From an uncultured Fretibacterium sp. (lineage in GTDB: Bacteria; Synergistota; Synergistia; Synergistales; Aminobacteriaceae), in assembly GCF_963548695.1 (NCBI RefSeq), contig NZ_CAUUWA010000022.1:1-34379 (forward strand): a stretch of 34,379 bases of DNA, written 5' to 3'. The position numbers were made by a program, and so were the translations under genes. Under the pieces are notes generated by a model. It did not search any database and was not told the origin of the DNA. It saw nothing but the letters and a program-made list of their open reading frames with translations. Below, piece by piece: positions 22,093-29,133 of this stretch; positions within the stretch are counted from its first letter, which is position 1; every line of letters starts with the position of its first letter.

Positions 22093-24030
22093 CTGATCGA
22101 CATCAAGGGGCTTCAGCTGGCCTTCGGGGAGAAGGTCGTCTTCGACGATGTCGGCTGCCTGATAGGGGATCGGGCCCGGATGGGGCTCGTTGGCAACAAC
22201 GGGGCGGGGAAGACGACGCTGCTGCGCGTCCTGACGGGGGAGATCGAGCCGGACGGAGGACGCGTCGAGCGTTCCAGGGGGCTGAGGGTCGGCTACCTGC
22301 CCCAGGACCTCGTGGAGCTGGAGCCCGTTCCGGTCCTGGACCTTCTGAAGGAACGCGTGGGGCTCGCGGGGCTGGAGGCGCGCCTGCGCACGGTGGAGCT
22401 CGCCCTGTCCCGGACGGACGAGGGGACGCGGGACCTCGGCGGACTGCTGGACGAACACTCCCGTCTGGAACGGCATTTCGAGCACCTGGGGGGCTTCGGC
22501 TTCGAGGCGGCGGCGTTGAAGGTGCTGCGCGGCCTGGGGTTTGCGCAGGAGGATGGGGCGCGGAAGTGCTCGGAGTTCTCCGGCGGATGGAAGATGCGCA
22601 TCGCCATGGCGGCCCTGCTGCTCTCCGCCCCCGACGTGCTGCTGCTGGACGAGCCGACGAACCACCTGGATACCGAGAGCATGGAATGGCTCGAGGGATG
22701 GCTGCGCGGCCATAAGGGGGCCGTCGTCGCCGTGTCGCACGACCGCCGTTTTCTGGAGAACATGGCCGAGCAGATAGTGGAGCTCGAGCACGGCCGCCTG
22801 ACGCTCTACCCCTGCGGCTACGATCGCTATCTGCTGGAGAAGCAATGGGCCCGGGAGCGGCTGGAGCGCACGGCCGAGGAGCGGAGACGCCGCGTGGAGG
22901 AGACCCTGCGTTTCGTCGACCGCTTCCGCTACAAATCGTCCAAGGCGGCCCAGGTACAGAGTCGCCTGAAGCGGCTCGAGAAGATGGAGCCCATCGTGCT
23001 GGACGGCCCCGACAAGGAGGTCCGGTTCCGCATCCCCGAGGCCCCGGACAGCGGCTGGGAGGTCCTGAGCGCCCGCGGCCTCTCCAGGGAGTACGACGGA
23101 AAACGGGTCTTCGACGGGCTCGATTTCTCCATCAACCGCGGGGAGCGCGTCGCCCTGGTGGGCGTCAACGGGGCGGGGAAGTCCACCCTGCTGCGCCTCC
23201 TGAGCAGGACCGAGGAGCCGACCACCGGGGCCGTGCGGCTGGGGCACAACGTCAGGGCAGCCTTCTACTCTCAGGAGAGCGCGCAGAACGTGGATTATTC
23301 CCATACGATATGGGAGGAGGCCCGATCGGCGCCCTCTGTCCTGAACGACGTCGGCCGCCGCAGCCTGCTGGGCGCGTTCCTGTTCTCCGGGGAGGACATC
23401 CATAAGCGCGTGTCCGTCCTGTCGGGAGGGGAGAAGGCGCGTCTGGCCCTTTTCAAGCTCATGCTGGCCGAGACCAACCTCCTGATCCTGGACGAGCCGA
23501 CGAACCACCTTGACCGGAGCACCCGGGAACTGGTACAGAACGCCCTGCTCCAGTACCGGGGGACGCTTCTCATCGTCTCCCACGACCGCCATTTTCTGGA
23601 CGCCCTGGCGGAGCGGGTCCTCGAGATTCGCGGCGGGCGGCTCTACGACTATCCCGGCAACTATTCCTGGTTCCTGGAGAAGCGGGAGGAGATGGAGCGC
23701 CGGGACGGGGGCCCCGAACCCGACGGGGCGCTCCGGGTCGCGGACGCCCGCGAGGCCCGCAGGCGGGTGGCCGCGGAGCGGGAGCGGGCCGAACGGGAGC
23801 GGCGCGAGATCCGCAGGGAGCTGACGCCCCTGGAAAAGCGGATCGAGGGTATGGAGTCCCGCAGGGATGCGATCGACTCGGACCTGAGCGATCCTGCGGT
23901 GCTCGCCGACTCGGCGCGGATTCGGGAGCTCATGGTGGAGCGCAGCGCGCTCTCGGACGAGCTCTCGGAGGCCTACGACCAGTGGGAATCTCTTTCCCTG
24001 CGCCTCGAGAGCATTGCGATTTCGGGATAA
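22093..24030 (+). CDS. ABC-F family ATPase with apparent CTG start
   Basis: Soluble tandem ATPase (645 aa) of the ABC-F family, which acts on ribosomes. First domain: Walker A GNNGAGKTT, signature EFSGGWKMRIAMAALLL, Walker B DVLLLDEPTNHLD. Second: Walker A GVNGAGKST, signature LSGGEKARLALFKLML, Walker B NLLILDEPTNHLD. Both are intact. A linker sits between the domains and the charged C-terminal region (about 100 residues) should be a coiled coil, as in Uup/YdiF types. The normal N-terminus (IDIKGLQLAFGEKVVFDDV) is encoded upstream of the first ATG (22180), with no in-frame ATG, GTG or TTG after the stop at 22072. CTG 22093 has GGGAGGG six bases upstream, so I use it. Subtype cannot be fixed from sequence alone. 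Confidence 0.88.
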   Translation: MIDIKGLQLAFGEKVVFDDVGCLIGDRARMGLVGNNGAGKTTLLRVLTGEIEPDGGRVERSRGLRVGYLPQDLVELEPVPVLDLLKERVGLAGLEARLRTVELALSRTDEGTRDLGGLLDEHSRLERHFEHLGGFGFEAAALKVLRGLGFAQEDGARKCSEFSGGWKMRIAMAALLLSAPDVLLLDEPTNHLDTESMEWLEGWLRGHKGAVVAVSHDRRFLENMAEQIVELEHGRLTLYPCGYDRYLLEKQWARERLERTAEERRRRVEETLRFVDRFRYKSSKAAQVQSRLKRLEKMEPIVLDGPDKEVRFRIPEAPDSGWEVLSARGLSREYDGKRVFDGLDFSINRGERVALVGVNGAGKSTLLRLLSRTEEPTTGAVRLGHNVRAAFYSQESAQNVDYSHTIWEEARSAPSVLNDVGRRSLLGAFLFSGEDIHKRVSVLSGGEKARLALFKLMLAETNLLILDEPTNHLDRSTRELVQNALLQYRGTLLIVSHDRHFLDALAERVLEIRGGRLYDYPGNYSWFLEKREEMERRDGGPEPDGALRVADAREARRRVAAERERAERERREIRRELTPLEKRIEGMESRRDAIDSDLSDPAVLADSARIRELMVERSALSDELSEAYDQWESLSLRLESIAISG

Positions 24031-24090
24031 ACCGGTTGTTCCCGTAAAGAGGGGTGGACAATCGTTACGGAGAGGACGAGTCTTAAGATC

Positions 24091-25080
24091 ATGGCTGATT
24101 CTGTGTTCGATCTCGATTTCGAGAAGATTGCCGGCGAGAAGCTGCTGCAGATCCTGGGTGAACGGACCCCCACGAGCATCGCGCTTCTGGATCGGGACTA
24201 CAACGTGCATTACGTCAATGATCGGCTGGCCAGTACCCTGGCCTTTTCCAAGGACGAGATCCTGACCAAACGATGTTTCGAGCTGACGGGCAAGACCGAA
24301 CCCTGTCCGGGGTGCATGATGGCCAGGGTGTTTCAGTCCGGGATGAAGGCCGTCTCGATGAAGCGGCAGACCCGAAAGGACGGCTCCGCCGTCATGCTGG
24401 AGATCCACGATATTCCCGTGAAACGGGAGGGACGGGTCGAACGGGTGATCGAGTTTCTGGTGGACAAGACCCGTATCCGGGAGTATCGGGATCGTCTGGA
24501 ACAGGACTTCATGGCCCTGACCGATATGCTGACCCAGATCCTGGACTCCAAGGATACCTACACGGCGCGGCACTCCCGTTGTGTGCGCGACGTCAGCCTG
24601 GCTCTGGCGCGGAAACTGGAGATGCCCAAGGAGCAGGAGTTCCGGATGGAGGTCGCGGGGATGCTCCACGATATCGGGAAGGTGGGCGTTCCCTGGGCTA
24701 TCCTCAACAAGCCCGGCCGTCTGACGGACGAGGAGTTCGGGGTGATCCGGACGCATCCGGCCCGAGGGGCGGAGATGGTCGCCCGGTTCATCCGTTTTCG
24801 TGATATCGGTCCCATCATCCGTGCCCATCACGAACGCTACGACGGAAAGGGCTACCCGGATGGATTGAAGGGGGAGGAGATCCCCTGGGAGGGGCGCATC
24901 ATCGCGGCTGCCGACTGTTTTCACGCCATGGCCTCCCGGCGTTCCTACAAGGAGCCCAGGGACCGCGAGTTCATCAAAGAGGAGTTTCGCAAAGGGGCCG
25001 GGACCCACTTCGATCCCCAAGTGGCCCAGGCCATGCTGGAGCTGCTGGAGACGAAAGAGTTGTCGGAGATCGGAGGCTGA
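24091..25080 (+). CDS. PAS-HD-GYP cyclic-di-GMP phosphodiesterase
   Basis: Cytoplasmic signalling enzyme of 329 residues. Residues ~25-130 form a PAS sensor with a Cys pattern CFELTG...PCPGC (Cys62, Cys72, Cys75), often seen in PAS domains of anaerobes and possibly metal- or redox-linked. Residues ~135-325 form an HD-GYP domain with all key residues: His161, MLHDIGK (His193-Asp194), His222, HH at 246-247 and GKGYPDGL (GYP 254-256). HD-GYP enzymes hydrolyse c-di-GMP. Its stop overlaps the start of the next gene by one base (TGATG). That neighbour is a sister protein without the catalytic residues, so the pair may work together. Confidence 0.92.
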   Translation: MADSVFDLDFEKIAGEKLLQILGERTPTSIALLDRDYNVHYVNDRLASTLAFSKDEILTKRCFELTGKTEPCPGCMMARVFQSGMKAVSMKRQTRKDGSAVMLEIHDIPVKREGRVERVIEFLVDKTRIREYRDRLEQDFMALTDMLTQILDSKDTYTARHSRCVRDVSLALARKLEMPKEQEFRMEVAGMLHDIGKVGVPWAILNKPGRLTDEEFGVIRTHPARGAEMVARFIRFRDIGPIIRAHHERYDGKGYPDGLKGEEIPWEGRIIAAADCFHAMASRRSYKEPRDREFIKEEFRKGAGTHFDPQVAQAMLELLETKELSEIGG

Positions 25081-26054
25081 TGCGAATGCGCCGGCACCTT
25101 CCCTTTACCGAGGTCGTCCAGCACGAATACGTCCGGATGATCATGGAGAACGTGCCTCTGCACTTCCTCGTAGTGCGTGAAGACCGGGGGTTGGTTCACG
25201 TCAATCCGACCTTGAATGCCGCCCTGGGAAGGGAGGAAGGAGTCCACCTCCCCGAAAGGTGCTACGAGCTCTTTGGCTATGCGGGACCCTGTTGCGATTG
25301 TATGTTGGATCGCTGCCGGGAGACGATGGGGGAGGTCCAGAGGCCCCTCGCCACCGTTCCGCGTTTTGGATCGGTCCGTTTCAGCTCGATCGTCAATTTT
25401 CCCCTTCGAGACGCCGAGGGGCGGGATACGGGGCTCTTCATGGAGATTCTGTTCGACCGGACCGAGGAGGTGGAATTGGAGCAGAGGCTGGAGCACGATT
25501 TTGACGCCATGGTCGAGATGTTCTACGAGATCCTCATCGCCCAGGAGTCCGAGATCGCCAGCCGGAATGAACAGATCGCCGTTTTCTCCCTGCAGCTTGG
25601 CAGGGAGATGGGGCTTAGGGAGGGAGAGCTGCGGGAGCTTCGGGCGGCGGCCCTGCTGTACAATCTCGGGAAGATATCGATCTATCAGGAGCGCGTCAAG
25701 GCCTCTTCCGATCCGGCTTTCTGCGAGGTTGAGGATTATTCTGTCCAGTCCGCACGACTGCTGGAGAAGATAGAGCGGATGAGGGGAATAGCCGATATCA
25801 TCCGGTTTCATCGTGCTCCCTTCGATCCGGATGACGTGTCCCGAAAGGTCCCGCTGGGCAGTTCCATCCTGAGGCTGGCGATCCTGATCGTCGATTACCT
25901 GTCCTCCTTGAGAGACCTGAGTGCCCTGGACAGCGCTTCGGAACGGATCCTGATCCAGCTGATCCGGGGCCGGGCGGGGTTGGATTTCGCACCCGGGATG
26001 ACGGAACGTTTTGTCCGGGCGGTGTCGGCCCTCGCCTCCCGGGAGGCTCGATAA
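25080..26054 (+). CDS. Degenerate PAS-HD protein, paralogue of the upstream phosphodiesterase
   Basis: 324 residues with the same two-domain plan. The PAS part repeats the Cys motif (CYELFG...PCCDC: Cys61, Cys71, Cys74). The HD part is recognisable but inactive-looking: LLHDIGK is replaced by LLYNLGK (191-197), the first metal His is replaced within SRNEQ, and the HHERYDGKGYP region reads FHRAPFDPDDVS with no GYP. Metal-dependent hydrolysis should therefore be lost. I infer a regulatory partner or a ligand-binding pseudo-enzyme made by tandem duplication. It overlaps the active gene by one base, so the two proteins are probably made in fixed ratio. Confidence 0.85.
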   Translation: MRMRRHLPFTEVVQHEYVRMIMENVPLHFLVVREDRGLVHVNPTLNAALGREEGVHLPERCYELFGYAGPCCDCMLDRCRETMGEVQRPLATVPRFGSVRFSSIVNFPLRDAEGRDTGLFMEILFDRTEEVELEQRLEHDFDAMVEMFYEILIAQESEIASRNEQIAVFSLQLGREMGLREGELRELRAAALLYNLGKISIYQERVKASSDPAFCEVEDYSVQSARLLEKIERMRGIADIIRFHRAPFDPDDVSRKVPLGSSILRLAILIVDYLSSLRDLSALDSASERILIQLIRGRAGLDFAPGMTERFVRAVSALASREAR

Positions 26055-26070
26055 GAGGGTGGTGTACCAG

Positions 26071-26433
26071 ATGCACGAGCTGTCCCTGACGGAATCCGTA
26101 AACAACGCGATCCTGAACCTCTGCGAGCGTTCGGGCTGGAGGCGCGTCCGCCGGATCGTGCTGAAGGTCGGGGGGATGAGGAAGGTCAACCCCGAGCTGA
26201 TGTCCTTTGCCTTCTCCGTGGTCTCGAAGGGGACCGTCACCGAGGGGGCGAACCTGTCGATCCTCTCCATGCCCATCGTCTTCCGCTGCAGGGCCTGCGG
26301 AAAGGTCGCCGACAGCGAGAGCACGGCCTTCCTCTGCCCCAAATGCGGAAGCCCGGACGTGGAACTTCTGTCCGGCCTGGAGCTCTCCATCGACTCCATG
26401 GAGGTGGAGGCGGGGAACGAGCCCGAGGCGTAG
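26071..26433 (+). CDS. hypA: Hydrogenase nickel incorporation protein HypA
   Basis: Metallochaperone that delivers nickel to NiFe hydrogenases (120 aa). MHE at the start gives the nickel ligand His2, which fixes the start at 26071. The zinc site is CRAC (73-76) and CPKC (89-92). The rest (LSLTESVNNAILN, RRIVLKVGGMRKVNPELMSF) fits the family. HypB and the other hyp or hydrogenase genes are not in this window, so it is separated from its usual partners. It follows the degenerate HD gene by 16 bases and may share its transcript. Confidence 0.93.
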   Translation: MHELSLTESVNNAILNLCERSGWRRVRRIVLKVGGMRKVNPELMSFAFSVVSKGTVTEGANLSILSMPIVFRCRACGKVADSESTAFLCPKCGSPDVELLSGLELSIDSMEVEAGNEPEA

Positions 26434-26510
26434 CTTTCCGGGGGATGGCTTCGGTTGCCCGCTCCTGTGTGGGGGCCGCCGGAGGCGGAAAATCTTAAGG
26501 AGACGATATC

Positions 26511-28556
26511 ATGTCGGATAAAGGCATTCTGGACCGCCTCTCGCCCAGGCAGAGGGAGGCCGTGACGTACATAGACGGGCCGCTCCTGATCCTGGCCGGG
26601 GCGGGGAGCGGAAAGACGCGGGTCCTGACGCACAAGATCGCGTGGCTCCTGGCGGAGGGCCTGGCGAAACCGTGGGAGATCACGGCCGTGACCTTCACCA
26701 ACAAGGCGGCCGGGGAGATGCGCGAACGCGTCTCGGCACTCGTCCCCTCGGGGGCCGGGGATGTGCGCGTCAGTACCTTTCACGCCTTCGGCCTGAAGTT
26801 CCTCTTCCGGAACCGCGAGGCCGCGGAGGCTGTCGCGGGTGTGAAGCCGGGCTTCGCCGTCTTCGACCGCGGGGACAGCCGCGCGCTGGTCAAACAGATC
26901 CTGGAGGGGATGGGGGTGAACACCAGGGACGTCGAGCCCGCCTCGGTCCTGGACGCCATATCCCGGGACCGGGCGGCCTGGACCCCCGGCAGCCGGGAGT
27001 CCATCCTGGAGGGGCTCTACCTGGACGCCGCCCGGGCGTACCGCAGGGAGCTGCGGTCCCGCGGCGCCGTGGACTTCGACGACCTGATGATCGTCCCCCT
27101 GCAGGTCCTCGCCGGGGACGAGGAGGTGCGGCGGAGGGAGCGCGAGCGGATTCGCTGGCTGCTCGTGGACGAGTACCAGGACGTCAACCGTCCCCAGTAC
27201 CTGCTGCTCCGCTACCTCACGGGGCCGGAGTGCCGCCTGAACGTAGTGGGCGACCCGGACCAGTCCATCTACGGCTGGCGCGGGGCGGACATCGGGATGA
27301 TCCTGAACTTCGAACGGGACTTCACGGGAGGGGAGGGGCAGAAGGAGGCCCGCACCATCATCCTGGACGAGAACTACCGTTCGACCGGAAACATCCTGGG
27401 GGCGTCGAACGCCCTGATCCGCAACAACTCCGCGCGCAGGGAGAAGGATCTCAGGACCGCCCGGGGGGCGGGCGAGAAGGTCTACACCCTGCTCGCGAAC
27501 AGCGACCTTCAGGAGGCCGGCTTCATCACCGCGGAGATCGGGCGTCTCAAGTTGGGCCACGGCTACGGCTACGGTGACATGGCCATCCTGTACCGCCAGA
27601 ACGCCATGAGCCGCCTCTACGAACAGAAGCTCCTGGAGGCGGGCATCCCCTACAGGATCGTCCGGGGGACGGCGTTCTACGAGCGCAGGGAGGTGCGGGA
27701 CGTCCTGGCGTTTCTGAAGCTGGCCGTGAACCCGGATGACCGCACCTCTTTCGAGCGCGTGGCCGCCTTTGCGGTCAAGGGCATGGGGCCGAAGAAGAGG
27801 GAGGAATGGGCCGAGTGGCAGGCCTCCGGCGTCGTGCCCGCCTCGCCGGCCGCGGATTTCTGGCGCGCCGTGGGGGAGGGGGCCTTTCCGGTGAGGGGAC
27901 AGGTCGGGGGGGCGGTCGCCCTCTTCGGCAGGCAGATGTCGGGGCTTCTGAGGGCTGCGGAGCGCGGGGTGGGGGCCGCCGTCGACCACGTGCTCTCGAA
28001 CATGGGCTACGAGGAACTGCTGAGGGAGAAGAGCCCCGAGGACTGGGAGGACCGCATCGAGAACGTCATGGAGCTGCGGTCCGTCGTCCCCGAGGGGGAC
28101 CTGGCGGAGGCGTTGGCGGAGGCGGCACTCTTCACGGACGCGGACACCCAGGACCCCGACGACCGGCGCTCCGTCGGCCTGCTGACGCTGCACGCGGCCA
28201 AGGGGCTGGAGTTCCCCGTGGTGTTCCTGGTCGGGCTCGAGGAGGACGTCTTCCCGAGCTCGCGCGCGAAGGACGATCCCGCGCAGATGGAGGAGGAACG
28301 CCGGCTCTGCTACGTCGGCATGACGCGTGCCGAGGAGCGGCTCTACCTGACGGCGGCCCGCAGCCGGCGGCTCTACGGCACGACGCTCGACAAGGGGTTC
28401 TCGCGCTTCCTCTTCGAGATCCCCGATACGTTCAAGAACCTGGACGACCGGGGCGGCGAGGAACGCCGGGGGGCCTGGGACGGGTATGGAGGGGGAAGGC
28501 GGAGCTATGGCGGCTATAACGGCAGTGGCGGTTACCGGGGACGTCGGGGCTGGTAA
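26511..28556 (+). CDS. pcrA: ATP-dependent DNA helicase, PcrA/UvrD type
   Basis: Superfamily 1A 3'-5' helicase for repair and replication (681 aa). Visible motifs are the Q-motif LSPRQREAVTY, motif I LAGAGSGKTRVLTHKIAWLL, WLLVDEYQDVNRPQYLLLRY, VVGDPDQSIYGWRGADI, LDENYRSTGNIL, LLTLHAAKGLEFPVVFLVGL and RRLCYVGMTRAEERLYLT. The set is complete. The C-terminus ends in a Gly/Arg/Tyr-rich tail (GYGGGRRSYGGYNGSGGYRG). Those last codons overlap the first 50 bases of coaE in another frame. ATG 26511 has AAGGAG nine bases upstream. Confidence 0.94.
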   Translation: MSDKGILDRLSPRQREAVTYIDGPLLILAGAGSGKTRVLTHKIAWLLAEGLAKPWEITAVTFTNKAAGEMRERVSALVPSGAGDVRVSTFHAFGLKFLFRNREAAEAVAGVKPGFAVFDRGDSRALVKQILEGMGVNTRDVEPASVLDAISRDRAAWTPGSRESILEGLYLDAARAYRRELRSRGAVDFDDLMIVPLQVLAGDEEVRRRERERIRWLLVDEYQDVNRPQYLLLRYLTGPECRLNVVGDPDQSIYGWRGADIGMILNFERDFTGGEGQKEARTIILDENYRSTGNILGASNALIRNNSARREKDLRTARGAGEKVYTLLANSDLQEAGFITAEIGRLKLGHGYGYGDMAILYRQNAMSRLYEQKLLEAGIPYRIVRGTAFYERREVRDVLAFLKLAVNPDDRTSFERVAAFAVKGMGPKKREEWAEWQASGVVPASPAADFWRAVGEGAFPVRGQVGGAVALFGRQMSGLLRAAERGVGAAVDHVLSNMGYEELLREKSPEDWEDRIENVMELRSVVPEGDLAEALAEAALFTDADTQDPDDRRSVGLLTLHAAKGLEFPVVFLVGLEEDVFPSSRAKDDPAQMEEERRLCYVGMTRAEERLYLTAARSRRLYGTTLDKGFSRFLFEIPDTFKNLDDRGGEERRGAWDGYGGGRRSYGGYNGSGGYRGRRGW

Positions 28557-29133
28557 GTCCACGGTCGCCCGCCTGTTCGAGTCGCTCGGGGGCGTGAGGC
28601 TCGACGCGGACGCCGTCGTGGCGGAGCTCTGGATGCGGCCGGACATCGTCGGGGCCGCGGTCGGGCGGTGGGGATCGGGGATCCTCGACTCCGAGGGACG
28701 CGTCGTGTTCGCCCATGTTGCCGCGCGTCTGTTCTCCTCGCGGGCCGAGTACGACTGGGGCTGCGCCCTGCTGCACCCGCCGACGAGGGCGGAGCTGGCC
28801 CGCCGCGTCGCGTCGCTGGACCCCGAACGGGAGTGGGCCGTTGCGGAGATCCCGATGCTCTTCGAGTCCGGCGTCCCCGATTGGGCCACGGCGACGGTCT
28901 TCGTGACGGCCTCGCGGGCCGTCAGGGCGGAGCGCTGCCGGGCGCGCGGGTGGGACGACGCGGAGCTTTCGCGGCGGGAGGCCTTCTTCCTGCCCTCGGA
29001 GGAACGGGCCGCCCGAAGCGACTTCGTGGTGCGCAACGACGGCGGCCTGGACGACCTGGAGCGTTCCGTCCGCGCCGTCCATGAGCGTGCCGTGATCGAA
29101 AAACTGAAGGGGGCGTCCCTGCGATGCAGCTGA
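28507..29133 (+). CDS. coaE: Dephospho-CoA kinase
   Basis: Last step of coenzyme A synthesis: phosphorylates the 3'-hydroxyl of dephospho-CoA (208 aa). P-loop TGDVGAGKST (10-19), RLDADAVVAELW with the conserved DAD, RLFSSRAEYDWGCALLHP, and VAEIPMLFESG (the usual IPLLFE motif) identify it. ATG 28507 starts inside the helicase gene, 50 bases before its stop; GGAG lies close upstream. An ATG 21 bases earlier would add MEGEGGA and is less likely. Its 3' end overlaps the tRNA nucleotidyltransferase gene by ten bases, so helicase, kinase and nucleotidyltransferase form one tightly packed operon. Confidence 0.92.
   Translation: MAAITAVAVTGDVGAGKSTVARLFESLGGVRLDADAVVAELWMRPDIVGAAVGRWGSGILDSEGRVVFAHVAARLFSSRAEYDWGCALLHPPTRAELARRVASLDPEREWAVAEIPMLFESGVPDWATATVFVTASRAVRAERCRARGWDDAELSRREAFFLPSEERAARSDFVVRNDGGLDDLERSVRAVHERAVIEKLKGASLRCS

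Noticed and set aside
21865..25020. Open minus-strand frame of about 1050 codons
   Set aside because: Antisense to the ABC-F and HD-GYP genes, whose motifs are complete; composition is typical of a shadow frame.
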